From positions 248,001 to 312,000 of the forward strand of contig NZ_CP147737.1 in the NCBI RefSeq assembly GCF_037265215.1: 64,000 bases of DNA, written 5' to 3'. The translations under genes and the position numbers were made by a program. Shown here piece by piece: positions 39,518 through 48,261 of this stretch (positions are counted from its first letter, which is position 1; the number at the start of each line of letters is the position of its first letter). This DNA comes from Xenorhabdus griffiniae (lineage in GTDB: Bacteria > Pseudomonadota > Gammaproteobacteria > Enterobacterales > Enterobacteriaceae). Below the pieces are notes generated by a model. That model did not search any database. It saw only the letters and a program-made list of their open reading frames with translations, and was not told the DNA's origin.

Positions 39518-40996
39518 ATGGCTCAGCACGAAGAAAACAGTACAGCTATTGCTTCTGGCGCAACGACTTCTTTGCTTGATGAAATTATGTCTCAAGCGAG
39601 AATGACTCCGGAAAATGACGGCTACTATATTGCTAAACAAGGTGTCGCTGCGTTTATCGGTAGCATCCTGGATACTGGCTCTAACGATGAACCCATCAAC
39701 AAGCTGCTTGTTGATAAGATGATCGTCGAGTTGGATAAGAAGCTAAGTGAGCAGATGGATGAAATCATGCACGCTAAGCCGTTCCAGGAATTGGAATCTT
39801 CCTGGCGTTCACTGAAAATTTTGGTGGATCGCACTGATTTCCGTGAAAACATCAAAATCAACATTCTTCATGCGACTAAAGATGAATTGTTGGAAGATTT
39901 TGAATTTTCTCCTGAAATTATTCAGTCTGGCTTCTATAAACACGTTTATTCCTCAGGCTACGGCCAGTTTGGTGGTGAACCTGTTGCTTCCGTCATCGGT
40001 AACTACGCGTTCAACAACACTACGCCTGATATTAAATTGATGCAGTATGTCAGTTCGGTGGGTGCGATGGCTCATGCGCCATTCTTGTCTTCTGTTTCAC
40101 CGGAATTCTTTGGTATTAACAGCTTTACTGAGCTGCCTGCCATCAAAGATCTGAAATCTGTCTTCGAAGGCCCTTCACATACTAAATGGCGTCTGCTGCG
40201 TGAGTCAGAAGATTCACGTTACTTAGGTCTGACTGCACCTCGCTTCTTGCTGCGTCTGCCTTATTCCAGTGTTGAAAACCCAATCAAGAACTTCAACTAT
40301 CAGGAAAATGTCAGCCGTGACCACGAACATTTCTTGTGGGGTAATACGGCGTACTTGCTGGCTAGCTGCCTGACTGACAGCTTTGCTAAGTACCGCTGGT
40401 GTCCAAACATCATTGGCCCACAGAGCGGTGGTGCAGTCAGCGATCTGCCCGTTCACCTGTATGAAGCAATGGGGCAGATTCAGGCGAAGATCCCAACAGA
40501 AGTTTTAGTCACTGACCGTCGTGAATTCGAACTGGCAGAAGAAGGCTTTATTACCCTGACCATGCGTAAGGGTAGCGATAACGCGGCATTCTTCTCGGCA
40601 AACTCAGTTCAGAAACCAAAAGTGTTCCCAAATACCCGCGAAGGGAAAATTGCGGAAACCAACTACAAGTTGGGTACCCAGCTTCCATACATGTTCATCA
40701 TCAACCGTCTGGCTCACTACATCAAAGTGTTGCAGCGCGAACAGATCGGCTCCTGGAAAGAGCGTCAGGATCTGGAACGCGAACTGAACATGTGGCTGAA
40801 ACAGTACATTGCTGATCAGGAAAACCCACCCACTGACGTTCGTAGCCGTCGTCCTCTGCGTGCTGCTGAGATCAAGGTTCTGGATGTTGAAGGCGATCCA
40901 GGCTGGTATCAGGTGGCGATGCAAGTTCGCCCGCACTTCAAATACATGGGTGCAAGCTTCGAACTGTCTCTGGTTGGACGTTTGGATAAGGAATAA
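39518..40996 (+). CDS. tssC: T6SS contractile sheath large subunit TssC (VipB)
   Basis: Large sheath subunit, 492 residues, starting MAQHEENSTAIASGATTSLL. Conserved blocks are ELESSWRSLKILVDRTDF (about residues 90-107), APRFLLRLPYSSVENP, and the C-terminal VEGDPGWYQVAMQVRPHFKY. Sheath contraction propels the Hcp tube, and ClpV (48262) recycles the contracted form. tssE starts 2 bp after its stop. Confidence 0.96.
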   Translation: MAQHEENSTAIASGATTSLLDEIMSQARMTPENDGYYIAKQGVAAFIGSILDTGSNDEPINKLLVDKMIVELDKKLSEQMDEIMHAKPFQELESSWRSLKILVDRTDFRENIKINILHATKDELLEDFEFSPEIIQSGFYKHVYSSGYGQFGGEPVASVIGNYAFNNTTPDIKLMQYVSSVGAMAHAPFLSSVSPEFFGINSFTELPAIKDLKSVFEGPSHTKWRLLRESEDSRYLGLTAPRFLLRLPYSSVENPIKNFNYQENVSRDHEHFLWGNTAYLLASCLTDSFAKYRWCPNIIGPQSGGAVSDLPVHLYEAMGQIQAKIPTEVLVTDRREFELAEEGFITLTMRKGSDNAAFFSANSVQKPKVFPNTREGKIAETNYKLGTQLPYMFIINRLAHYIKVLQREQIGSWKERQDLERELNMWLKQYIADQENPPTDVRSRRPLRAAEIKVLDVEGDPGWYQVAMQVRPHFKYMGASFELSLVGRLDKE

Positions 40997-40998
40997 TC

Positions 40999-41439
40999 AT
41001 GGCTGCGCTGTACAGTTGGAACAGAGGCAGCTCTGCCAGTCTGTTCGAGCGCATTCAAGGGAAGAGCTCCGGCTCTTCCCGTCAATCAAGGATGCGTGCA
41101 CTACTTGATTCTATCAAGAAGCATTTGAATGAAGTGCTGAATTCCCGTCCAGGTGCTTGCCAAAGTACCGTTGATTTAGGTGTCATTGACCTCAATGACG
41201 CGACCGCGACATCGGTGGATTTCAAGCGAAGTATCGAATGGGCGATTGAAGAGTGCATCAGAAATTATGAGCCAAGAATATCAGCGGTTTCTGTCAGTGC
41301 CATCAATGATGATTCAGATCCGTTGCTGTTGAGCTTTCATATTAGCGCTGAAATCTCTCTGGATGATATCAACGACCTTGTGGAATTTAGCATCCAGTTG
41401 GATAACAACCGACGCTATTGCCTGGAGCGAACTCAATAA
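40999..41439 (+). CDS. tssE: T6SS baseplate protein TssE (gp25-like)
   Basis: Baseplate component related to phage T4 gp25, which starts sheath polymerisation. The 146 residues show LFERIQGKSSGSSRQSRMRA near the start, HLNEVLNSRPGACQSTVDLG (about 36-55) and IEWAIEECIRNYEPRISAVS (about 80-99). It starts 2 bp after tssC, and its stop is directly followed by the tssF ATG. Confidence 0.94.
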   Translation: MAALYSWNRGSSASLFERIQGKSSGSSRQSRMRALLDSIKKHLNEVLNSRPGACQSTVDLGVIDLNDATATSVDFKRSIEWAIEECIRNYEPRISAVSVSAINDDSDPLLLSFHISAEISLDDINDLVEFSIQLDNNRRYCLERTQ

Positions 41440-43272
41440 ATGTCATTTGAAAAATATTTCAGAGATGAGTTGAACTATCTGCGACAACTGGGGAAAGAAG
41501 CCGCAGTTGAGCGTCCTCATCTTGCCGCATTTCTATCAGAACAGGGTTCTGACCCCGATGTTGAGCGTTTGCTTGAAGGTTTTGCCTTCCTGACGGGCAA
41601 CCTGCGGGCAAAGATTGATGATCAATTCCCTGAATTGACCCACGGCCTGCTTAATATGCTGTGGCCAAACTATCTGCGTCCAACGCCCAGTATGACCATC
41701 ATTGAGTATACTCCGGATGAGAGCGTGGTAACGAAAGCGACACAGGTCAAGCGTGGCACGCAGATTATGAGCCATTCGTTGTCAACTCAAGATGATATTT
41801 ATTCGAACGAAAAATCGGACGACAAAAAAGACGATCATGATCGCTGTACGTTTACGCTCTGCCGTGATGTCTGGCTTTTTCCGCTTTCTATCCGTGACAT
41901 TACTGTCAATAACAGTAATGAAACCGGAATTATTGGTCTGGATTTTACATCGAAAACAGAACTGAATCTGCATGAGTTGGAGCTGGACAAACTGCGTTTT
42001 TATTTGAGCGGTGATAACTATACCACCTCCCAGCTCTATTTCTGGCTTTGTTACTATTTCAAAAAAGCAGAGTTAGTGGCAGGCGATACCGTGATCCCTC
42101 TGCCAAGTTTTGATTTTGTGCCGGTGGGATTTGAGCGAGAAGATGCGTTACTGCCTTACCCGAAAAACGCCTATATGGGATATCGCATCTTGCAGGAATA
42201 TTTCTGTTTCGCGGAAAGTTTTCTGTTTTTTGATGTGAAAGGCTTCCCGAAACTGCCGGAAGATCTCAAGACCAAAGATTTCAAACTGAATTTACATTTT
42301 TCTCAGGCATTGCCACCTGAAGTCAAGATTCGCCATGACACCTTTCGTTTGCACTGCACACCGGCAATCAACCTGTTCCCTATGGACAGTGAAGCAATTG
42401 AACTTAATGGTAGCCAGACTGAATACCCATTGAAAGCCAGTTACAGTTTTCCAGATAACTACGACATTTTCTCTGTTGATGGCGTAGAAAGCTGGCTGAC
42501 AGGGGAAAATGGTGAACGCAGTCGTGCCCGTATTGGTGAGCGAGTGTATACCCCGTTTGAAAGTTTCAATCACCAAATTGATAACGAAGATGAACGCTCG
42601 ATGCGTTATTACCGTATTCGGGTAAAAGAGTCTCCTTTCCGTCGGGGGTTGGAACATTTTATCTCATTGGTACGGGGAGATGAGGCCGACTTGCTCAGGC
42701 TCAAGCTGAAAGAAAATGTTTCTGTTAGTTTGACCTGTACCAACCGTGAATTGCCTTTAGAGTTGCGGGTTGGCGACATTAATTACCCTTCAATCGGTAG
42801 TCCGTCATTTGCGACATTCCGCAATATTACGCGGCCATCAGTGCCTCTCTATCCCTTGTTGGATGGGGGCTTGCACTGGTCACTACTGTCAAATATGTCG
42901 CTCAACTATATGTCATTGTTGGATAAGGACGCACTGAAGCAGGTGCTGCGTACCTACGATTTCCCAAGTATTCATAACCGACAGTCCAAGCGTTCATCGC
43001 AAAAACGGCTTGATGCTATTGAAAAAATTGAAACAGAGCCGACAGATCGTCTGTTCCGTGGTCAGCCTGTCCGTGGATTGCGCTCAACGCTGTATATCCG
43101 GCAACAGGCATTCAGCTCAGAAGGCGAGCTTTATCTGTTCAGTACGATTCTGTCACGGTTTTTCTCACTGTATGCCAGCGTCAATGCGTTTCATATGTTG
43201 AAGGTAATCAATTTAGATAATCAGGAATGTTATGAATGGCCGGTACAGATAGGTCAACACTCGTTGATGTAA
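41440..43272 (+). CDS. tssF: T6SS baseplate subunit TssF
   Basis: Baseplate wedge protein, 610 residues, starting MSFEKYFRDELNYLRQLGKE. The strongly conserved N-terminal block GFAFLTGNLRAKIDDQFPEL lies at about residues 47-66, followed by LLNMLWPNYLRPTPSM. It assembles with TssG, TssE and TssK. Its last 37 bases overlap the start of tssG, which implies translational coupling. Confidence 0.95.
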   Translation: MSFEKYFRDELNYLRQLGKEAAVERPHLAAFLSEQGSDPDVERLLEGFAFLTGNLRAKIDDQFPELTHGLLNMLWPNYLRPTPSMTIIEYTPDESVVTKATQVKRGTQIMSHSLSTQDDIYSNEKSDDKKDDHDRCTFTLCRDVWLFPLSIRDITVNNSNETGIIGLDFTSKTELNLHELELDKLRFYLSGDNYTTSQLYFWLCYYFKKAELVAGDTVIPLPSFDFVPVGFEREDALLPYPKNAYMGYRILQEYFCFAESFLFFDVKGFPKLPEDLKTKDFKLNLHFSQALPPEVKIRHDTFRLHCTPAINLFPMDSEAIELNGSQTEYPLKASYSFPDNYDIFSVDGVESWLTGENGERSRARIGERVYTPFESFNHQIDNEDERSMRYYRIRVKESPFRRGLEHFISLVRGDEADLLRLKLKENVSVSLTCTNRELPLELRVGDINYPSIGSPSFATFRNITRPSVPLYPLLDGGLHWSLLSNMSLNYMSLLDKDALKQVLRTYDFPSIHNRQSKRSSQKRLDAIEKIETEPTDRLFRGQPVRGLRSTLYIRQQAFSSEGELYLFSTILSRFFSLYASVNAFHMLKVINLDNQECYEWPVQIGQHSLM

Positions 43273-44288
43273 TCACTGAACAGGATCCTGCCACGCCACT
43301 GGCATTGGATATCTCACAGTACAATTTTTACCAGCTGGTTGAACTGCTTAACCAGCTGGCGATAGCGTGGGATAAAACCGGAGAGACAGATCGTCCCGAT
43401 CTGGAATCTATCCGTTTCCGTTCCAGCGCCAGTCTGGCATTTCCGACTCGGGATGTAATCTCGCTTAAGCAAGCCAAAAAGGGATACTTCGAACTGGAAG
43501 TTTCCTTTATGGGATTGCATGGCAGCCAGTCCCCGATGCCAGGCTATTATCTGGATTCACTGGCATGGGAAGATGCTCACGGGGAAAACCGTCTGACGGA
43601 TTTTCTCAACATTTTCAACCACCGTTTAATTACGATCCTGCATCAGATTTGGCGGAAATACCGTTATTACATCTGTTTCAAGAAGGGCGGGGAAGATTAT
43701 TTTTCTCAACGTATGTTCTCACTCGTTGGGTTAGGCAGTGATGTCAACCGTCGGATGCTGAACATCAACCACAGCAAAATGCTGGCGTATGCAGGATTGC
43801 TGGCAAGCCCCGGACGCTCGCCAGAAGTCATATGCAGCCTTGTTTCCCACTGTTTTGATTTGCAGGACGTCACGCTGCACGGCTGGCAATTCAGAAAAGT
43901 CATCATCCCGAAGTATCAGCAGAACCGTTTGGGGGGGATCAATAAGGGCCTGAAAACGATTGATAACGAGTTATCGGTATTGGGAAAAAACTTCACCATT
44001 GGTTCTTGGGTTGGGGATTACAGCGGTAAATTTTTACTGAGTATCAATAACTTGCCTCGTGATCGGTTCCTCTCATTCTTGCCTGATGGCAAAAACTATC
44101 TGCCGTTGGTGATGTTCATCTCTTTTATCATGCGCAGCCAGTTTGCTTGGGAACTGCGTCTTAGTCTGGCTGAAAATCAGGTCAGAGGCATGGTATTGGG
44201 GGCAAAACAGAATAACCACTTGGGGTGGACCAGTTTTCTCGGCGAACCGGAAAAGAAACCCTCTGTCATCATTTCAGTTATGGAATAA
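43236..44288 (+). CDS. tssG: T6SS baseplate subunit TssG
   Basis: Baseplate wedge partner of TssF, 350 residues. It contains NFYQLVELLNQLAIAWD (about residues 30-46), IRFRSSASLAFPTRDVISL, FMGLHGSQSPMPGYYLD and DFLNIFNHRLITILHQIWRKYR. The start overlaps tssF by 37 bp. The ATG opens the only frame that carries the expected N-terminal family residues. Confidence 0.94.
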   Translation: MAGTDRSTLVDVITEQDPATPLALDISQYNFYQLVELLNQLAIAWDKTGETDRPDLESIRFRSSASLAFPTRDVISLKQAKKGYFELEVSFMGLHGSQSPMPGYYLDSLAWEDAHGENRLTDFLNIFNHRLITILHQIWRKYRYYICFKKGGEDYFSQRMFSLVGLGSDVNRRMLNINHSKMLAYAGLLASPGRSPEVICSLVSHCFDLQDVTLHGWQFRKVIIPKYQQNRLGGINKGLKTIDNELSVLGKNFTIGSWVGDYSGKFLLSINNLPRDRFLSFLPDGKNYLPLVMFISFIMRSQFAWELRLSLAENQVRGMVLGAKQNNHLGWTSFLGEPEKKPSVIISVME

Positions 44289-44293
44289 CGACC

Positions 44294-45589
44294 ATGGAAA
44301 AATATCAACCAATCCTTTCATTGCGGGTTCTTAACAGTGAACAGCTAGAAAGTGGTAAAGCCGCCAACTGCCAGTTCTCGACACAGGGTGGTACGGTCGG
44401 TAGTAGTGAAAGCCACCTTTGGTCTGTGCAGGATCAGCAGGGCAATGTCTGCCCGTCACAATTTGCCATTAAATGGCAAGATGGGGCATTTTGCCTGCAA
44501 GTCTTTGCTGAATCAGTACAAATCAACGATGCGACTTTGACGCCTGAGTCGGGTTTGATTCTGCTACAACAAGGCGATCAAATCAAAGTAGGTAATTTGT
44601 CGATCAAGAGCCATATCAGTTTTTCTGAAGCGGATCGTGTTGATCCTTCAATGATATCCCCTGAATCGTTGGTTTCCAGCTATAGCAATCCGCTGGATGC
44701 CATGATGGAAGGTGCACCCCTACAAAAATCTGCGTTTGCCTACGATGAAGGTATTGCTCCAACGGTTATGCATCGTTTCAGTGATGATCCGCTGCGGGTG
44801 CTTGATAGCGAGAGCTTGACCACATTGAAACCCAAGGTTGAGGCTGATGATACGGAACAACTTTTGCCGCCGGATCATTACCAAAATCCCCCATTTGCTA
44901 ACCCTATTTCTGATAACCGAGGCAGTGTTATGGATCAGGAGTTCCTTGATTTACCGGACATCGATTCCGACAGACAGTACGAAAGTATGGATGTTGATCA
45001 TGTCGCCATTACTCCGCTTATGCGTGGGCTGGAAGCTCGTTTGCCTTTGCATGACAGCCAGCAGGCGAATGATTTTCTGCAAGAGATGGGCAAGACCATG
45101 AAAGCGGCCATTGAGGGGTTATTGGCCCTCCAGCGTGAACAACATGGGTTGCGTGATAAACAGCTCCGGCCTATCGAAGATAACCCGCTGCGCCTGAATA
45201 TGGATTATGACACGACCATGCAGGTGATGTTCTCTGATCAGAAAAGTCCGGTTCATCTCTCCGCACCGGCCGCAGTAGCGGAAAGCCTGCAAAACCTGCA
45301 ATTACACTATCAGGCTAACCGAATTGCCATCTCGGCTGCACTGGACACCATGCTGGAAGCTTTTGCTCCAGAGCAATTGCTTCGTCGTTTCTCACACTAT
45401 CGTCGTAGCAACGAAGTCAGGAATAAAGACGCATCCTGGGCTTGGGAAATGTACACCAACTATTACCGCGAACTATCTTCCAGTCGCCAGCAAGGATTCG
45501 AAAAATTATTCCGCGAGGTATATGAGCAGGCTTATGACCGCGCATTGCGTCAGGGCTTGGAGGAATCCAGCAATGACACATTCCGCTAG
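44294..45589 (+). CDS. tagH: T6SS-associated FHA-domain protein (TagH/Fha)
   Basis: A 431-residue protein starting MEKYQPILSLRVLNSEQLES with an N-terminal forkhead-associated domain (about residues 10-105; GGTVGSSESHLWSVQD holds the Gly/Ser phosphopeptide-binding loop). The C-terminal TagH region follows (LQRLFREVYEQAYDRALRQG-like end). In other systems Fha is a substrate of the kinase PpkA, but no ppkA or pppA gene is seen in this locus. The frame is open to 44225, but the similarity begins at 44294. It overlaps tssJ by 17 bp. Confidence 0.88.
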   Translation: MEKYQPILSLRVLNSEQLESGKAANCQFSTQGGTVGSSESHLWSVQDQQGNVCPSQFAIKWQDGAFCLQVFAESVQINDATLTPESGLILLQQGDQIKVGNLSIKSHISFSEADRVDPSMISPESLVSSYSNPLDAMMEGAPLQKSAFAYDEGIAPTVMHRFSDDPLRVLDSESLTTLKPKVEADDTEQLLPPDHYQNPPFANPISDNRGSVMDQEFLDLPDIDSDRQYESMDVDHVAITPLMRGLEARLPLHDSQQANDFLQEMGKTMKAAIEGLLALQREQHGLRDKQLRPIEDNPLRLNMDYDTTMQVMFSDQKSPVHLSAPAAVAESLQNLQLHYQANRIAISAALDTMLEAFAPEQLLRRFSHYRRSNEVRNKDASWAWEMYTNYYRELSSSRQQGFEKLFREVYEQAYDRALRQGLEESSNDTFR

Positions 45590-46127
45590 TCGCCGTGTAT
45601 GGGCTGTAGGGATTTTATTGCTGTCAGTGATGTTGCTAAACGGCTGTAGCAGTGCATGGAACGCAACAAAAAAAGTGGGCCAGGTCATTTGGGACCCTTC
45701 CACACCGGTAGGTAAACCTGATGAGCAGGCTTCTGTTGCCAATATTACATTGCTGGCCGAACCCGACATCAACCCCAATGAAAGTGGTGAAGCGGCCCCT
45801 GTTGAAATGAATTTGGTTTATCTCAGTGAAGATTCGCGCTTTCTGGCTGCCGACTATGACCAGCTTGATAGCGACAAGCTCGAAAAAGCACTGGGGAAAA
45901 ACTACATCGATCATCAGGATTACACCTTGTTGCCAGGGCAATACAAGCCTCTGGAACAAATCGCATTGGAAAAGAAAAACCGTTACATCGGTGTCATCGT
46001 TCACTATGCAGATGCAAATCAATCTGAATGGAAAAAGATCATCCGGGTAAAAGACATCGGCCGCCATTACCACATCTTGGTGCATGTCAGAAATAACGAC
46101 GTCGAACTTAGAAAAGAGGAGGAGTAA
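45573..46127 (+). CDS. tssJ: T6SS outer-membrane lipoprotein TssJ
   Basis: Outer-membrane lipoprotein that anchors the membrane complex by contacting TssM in the periplasm. The 184-residue precursor starts MTHSASRRVWAVGILLLSVM and has the lipobox LLNGC (Cys25), followed by SS. The transthyretin-like core VEMNLVYLSEDSRFLAADYDQL is visible at about 87-108. The frame is open to 45324, but the signal peptide requires the ATG at 45573, which overlaps the end of tagH. tssK starts 2 bp after the stop. Confidence 0.93.
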   Translation: MTHSASRRVWAVGILLLSVMLLNGCSSAWNATKKVGQVIWDPSTPVGKPDEQASVANITLLAEPDINPNESGEAAPVEMNLVYLSEDSRFLAADYDQLDSDKLEKALGKNYIDHQDYTLLPGQYKPLEQIALEKKNRYIGVIVHYADANQSEWKKIIRVKDIGRHYHILVHVRNNDVELRKEEE

Positions 46128-46129
46128 TC

Positions 46130-47482
46130 ATGCCAGGCAAAAATCGGGTGATTTGGCACGAAGGGTTATTCATCAGACCACAACATTTTCAGCAACAACA
46201 AAAACATATTGATTATCTGGCACATAGCCTTGTTTCAGTATTGACACCATATGCTCACGGTTTTAGCGCCCTGAGTATTAATGATGATTTGCTCAAACTG
46301 GGACGTATCGGCATTACCGAAGCCAGTGGCATTATGCCTGATGGCACCGTTTTTTCTGCGCCTAGCCAAGACTTACTGCCAAAACCGTTGGATATCGAAA
46401 ATGTCAATGACCTGAAAAGCAAGGAAGTGTATCTGGCCTTGCCTATGTCCAGCGATACCATTCGGGAAGTGGCTGATCAGGGAGCAGAAACACAAAGTGC
46501 GGTACGTTATCGGGAACTTCCTACGGATGTCCGTGACCTCCATACCAAAGGCGGTGATTCCTTTTCTCTTAACCTTGCTCAACTGACACCCGTTCTGATG
46601 CAAGGTTCTGAGGATATGAGTGCTTACACTGCTATTCCACTATGCCGCATCAAAGAAAAGCAAAAAGATGGCAACATTGTTCTGGATAACGATTTTATCC
46701 CGACCTGTTTGTCGATCTTCGTGGCGGACAAACTCAGGCGTTTCATGGTGGAAATTGATGGCTTGCTGACCGAGCGCTCAAGAACACTGGCTAAACGCAT
46801 TGGTTCGCCAGGTCAGCAAGGGGTAGCGGATGTCGCAGAATTTATGATGTTGCAATTGCTCAACCGCGTTCAGCCGTTGTTCAGCCATTATGCTAAACAA
46901 ACCGTTTTGCACCCACTGCATTTATATACCGAGTTACTCCAGACTTGTGGCGAGTTGAGGACATTCACCGATTCTAGCCGCCTGCCAGGGAATATAATGG
47001 GGTATGACCATAATAACCTGACCGATACCTTCCAGTCTGTGATGGTCGCGATCCGTGATGCGTTGAATGTGGTTCTGACTCCACGTGCAACTTCGATTGC
47101 GCTGAAACAAAACGAAGGTGGCATTCGTGTGGCAACGCTTCACGACAACGATCTGTTGCGCAAGGCCGAATTCGTACTGGCAATCAGCGCCAGCACACCG
47201 CAAGAGCAGTTGCGTCGCCAGTTCGTCCAGCAAACCAAAGTCACATCGATGGAAAAGATCCGCGATCTGGTCAGCGTCCAGTTGCCGGGCGTGCCATTGA
47301 TTGCCCTGTCTGCTGCACCTCGTCAATTACCGTATCACTCTGGATATACCTACTTCCGTCTGGATCAGAAAAGTCCGTCTTGGAAAGAGATCCAGCAAGG
47401 AAATTCCATCGCGTTCCACGTATCAGGGGATTTCCCTGACTTAGATATGCAGCTCTGGGCTATCAGGGGCGGTAAGGAATAA
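46130..47482 (+). CDS. tssK: T6SS baseplate-membrane adaptor TssK
   Basis: Adaptor that docks the baseplate on the TssJLM membrane complex. The 450 residues start MPGKNRVIWHEGLFIRPQHF, where VxWxEGLFLxPQHFQ is the family hallmark (residues 7-22), and end in the typical FYFRLD-like and AFHVSGDFPDLDMQLWAIR stretch. It has a good ribosome site (GAGGAGTAATC) and lies 2 bp after tssJ and 2 bp before tssL. Confidence 0.95.
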   Translation: MPGKNRVIWHEGLFIRPQHFQQQQKHIDYLAHSLVSVLTPYAHGFSALSINDDLLKLGRIGITEASGIMPDGTVFSAPSQDLLPKPLDIENVNDLKSKEVYLALPMSSDTIREVADQGAETQSAVRYRELPTDVRDLHTKGGDSFSLNLAQLTPVLMQGSEDMSAYTAIPLCRIKEKQKDGNIVLDNDFIPTCLSIFVADKLRRFMVEIDGLLTERSRTLAKRIGSPGQQGVADVAEFMMLQLLNRVQPLFSHYAKQTVLHPLHLYTELLQTCGELRTFTDSSRLPGNIMGYDHNNLTDTFQSVMVAIRDALNVVLTPRATSIALKQNEGGIRVATLHDNDLLRKAEFVLAISASTPQEQLRRQFVQQTKVTSMEKIRDLVSVQLPGVPLIALSAAPRQLPYHSGYTYFRLDQKSPSWKEIQQGNSIAFHVSGDFPDLDMQLWAIRGGKE

Positions 47483-47484
47483 TC

Positions 47485-48252
47485 ATGAGTGATATCAATG
47501 TTGACAGTCCGTCACTGGAAAAGTCTGAAACGTTGCAAACGTTTCAGCGCCAGTACCAGCTACCGTTGCGTGGTGAAAGCCTCAACCCAATGATCGATGC
47601 CGCCACCCCTTTATTGGGGATGGTCTTGCGTTTGCAGGATATGACTGATCAGGCACTGCCAGACAAGCTTTACCAACAAGTTGTTACTGACATTCGCGCC
47701 ATTGAGCAGTATCTGCAAACCAAGGGTTATGAGCCTGGCGCGATTGTTTCATTCCGTTACGTACTGTGCACCTTCATTGATGAAACTGCGTTGGGGCACG
47801 GCTGGAACAGCCAAAATGGCTGGTTGAAGCAATCACTGTTGGTGCACTTCCACAATGAAACTTGGGGAGGGGAGAAGGTTTTCGTATTGCTTGAGCGTTT
47901 GATGGGAGAGGCACAGCGCTACCAGCATCTGCTGGAGTTCATTTACCTCTGTCTCTGTCTGGGGTATCGCGGGCGCTACAAAGTCAGCACACAGAAAAAC
48001 GATGACTTTGAGCGCTTGTTCCGTCGGTTGCAGCAACAGCTTCACTCACTGCGCGGGGATACTCCGCCGACCACGTTGTATGTCAACGTCAACGAGAGTA
48101 ATGCGCGTTATCGCTTAAGCAGACGATGGACTATCAAGCACCTGTTTGTGATTAGCGTGGGCGTACTGGTGGCTGTTTACAGCTTTTATGCCATTCGCCT
48201 CGGTGATCAGACCCAAGACATATTAAAGCAGCTAAGTAACTTATTAAGATAG
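47485..48252 (+). CDS. tssL: T6SS inner-membrane protein TssL (DotU-like)
   Basis: Inner-membrane component of the TssJLM complex, 255 residues. The cytoplasmic DotU-type hook holds RYVLCTFIDETALGHGWNSQ (about 92-111) and LLEFIYLCLCLGYRGRYKV. One transmembrane helix lies near the C-terminus (about residues 218-236, HLFVISVGVLVAVYSFYAI). There is no peptidoglycan-binding OmpA-like extension, so anchoring to the cell wall would have to come from another protein. Confidence 0.94.
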   Translation: MSDINVDSPSLEKSETLQTFQRQYQLPLRGESLNPMIDAATPLLGMVLRLQDMTDQALPDKLYQQVVTDIRAIEQYLQTKGYEPGAIVSFRYVLCTFIDETALGHGWNSQNGWLKQSLLVHFHNETWGGEKVFVLLERLMGEAQRYQHLLEFIYLCLCLGYRGRYKVSTQKNDDFERLFRRLQQQLHSLRGDTPPTTLYVNVNESNARYRLSRRWTIKHLFVISVGVLVAVYSFYAIRLGDQTQDILKQLSNLLR

Positions 48253-48261
48253 GAAGTCGCC

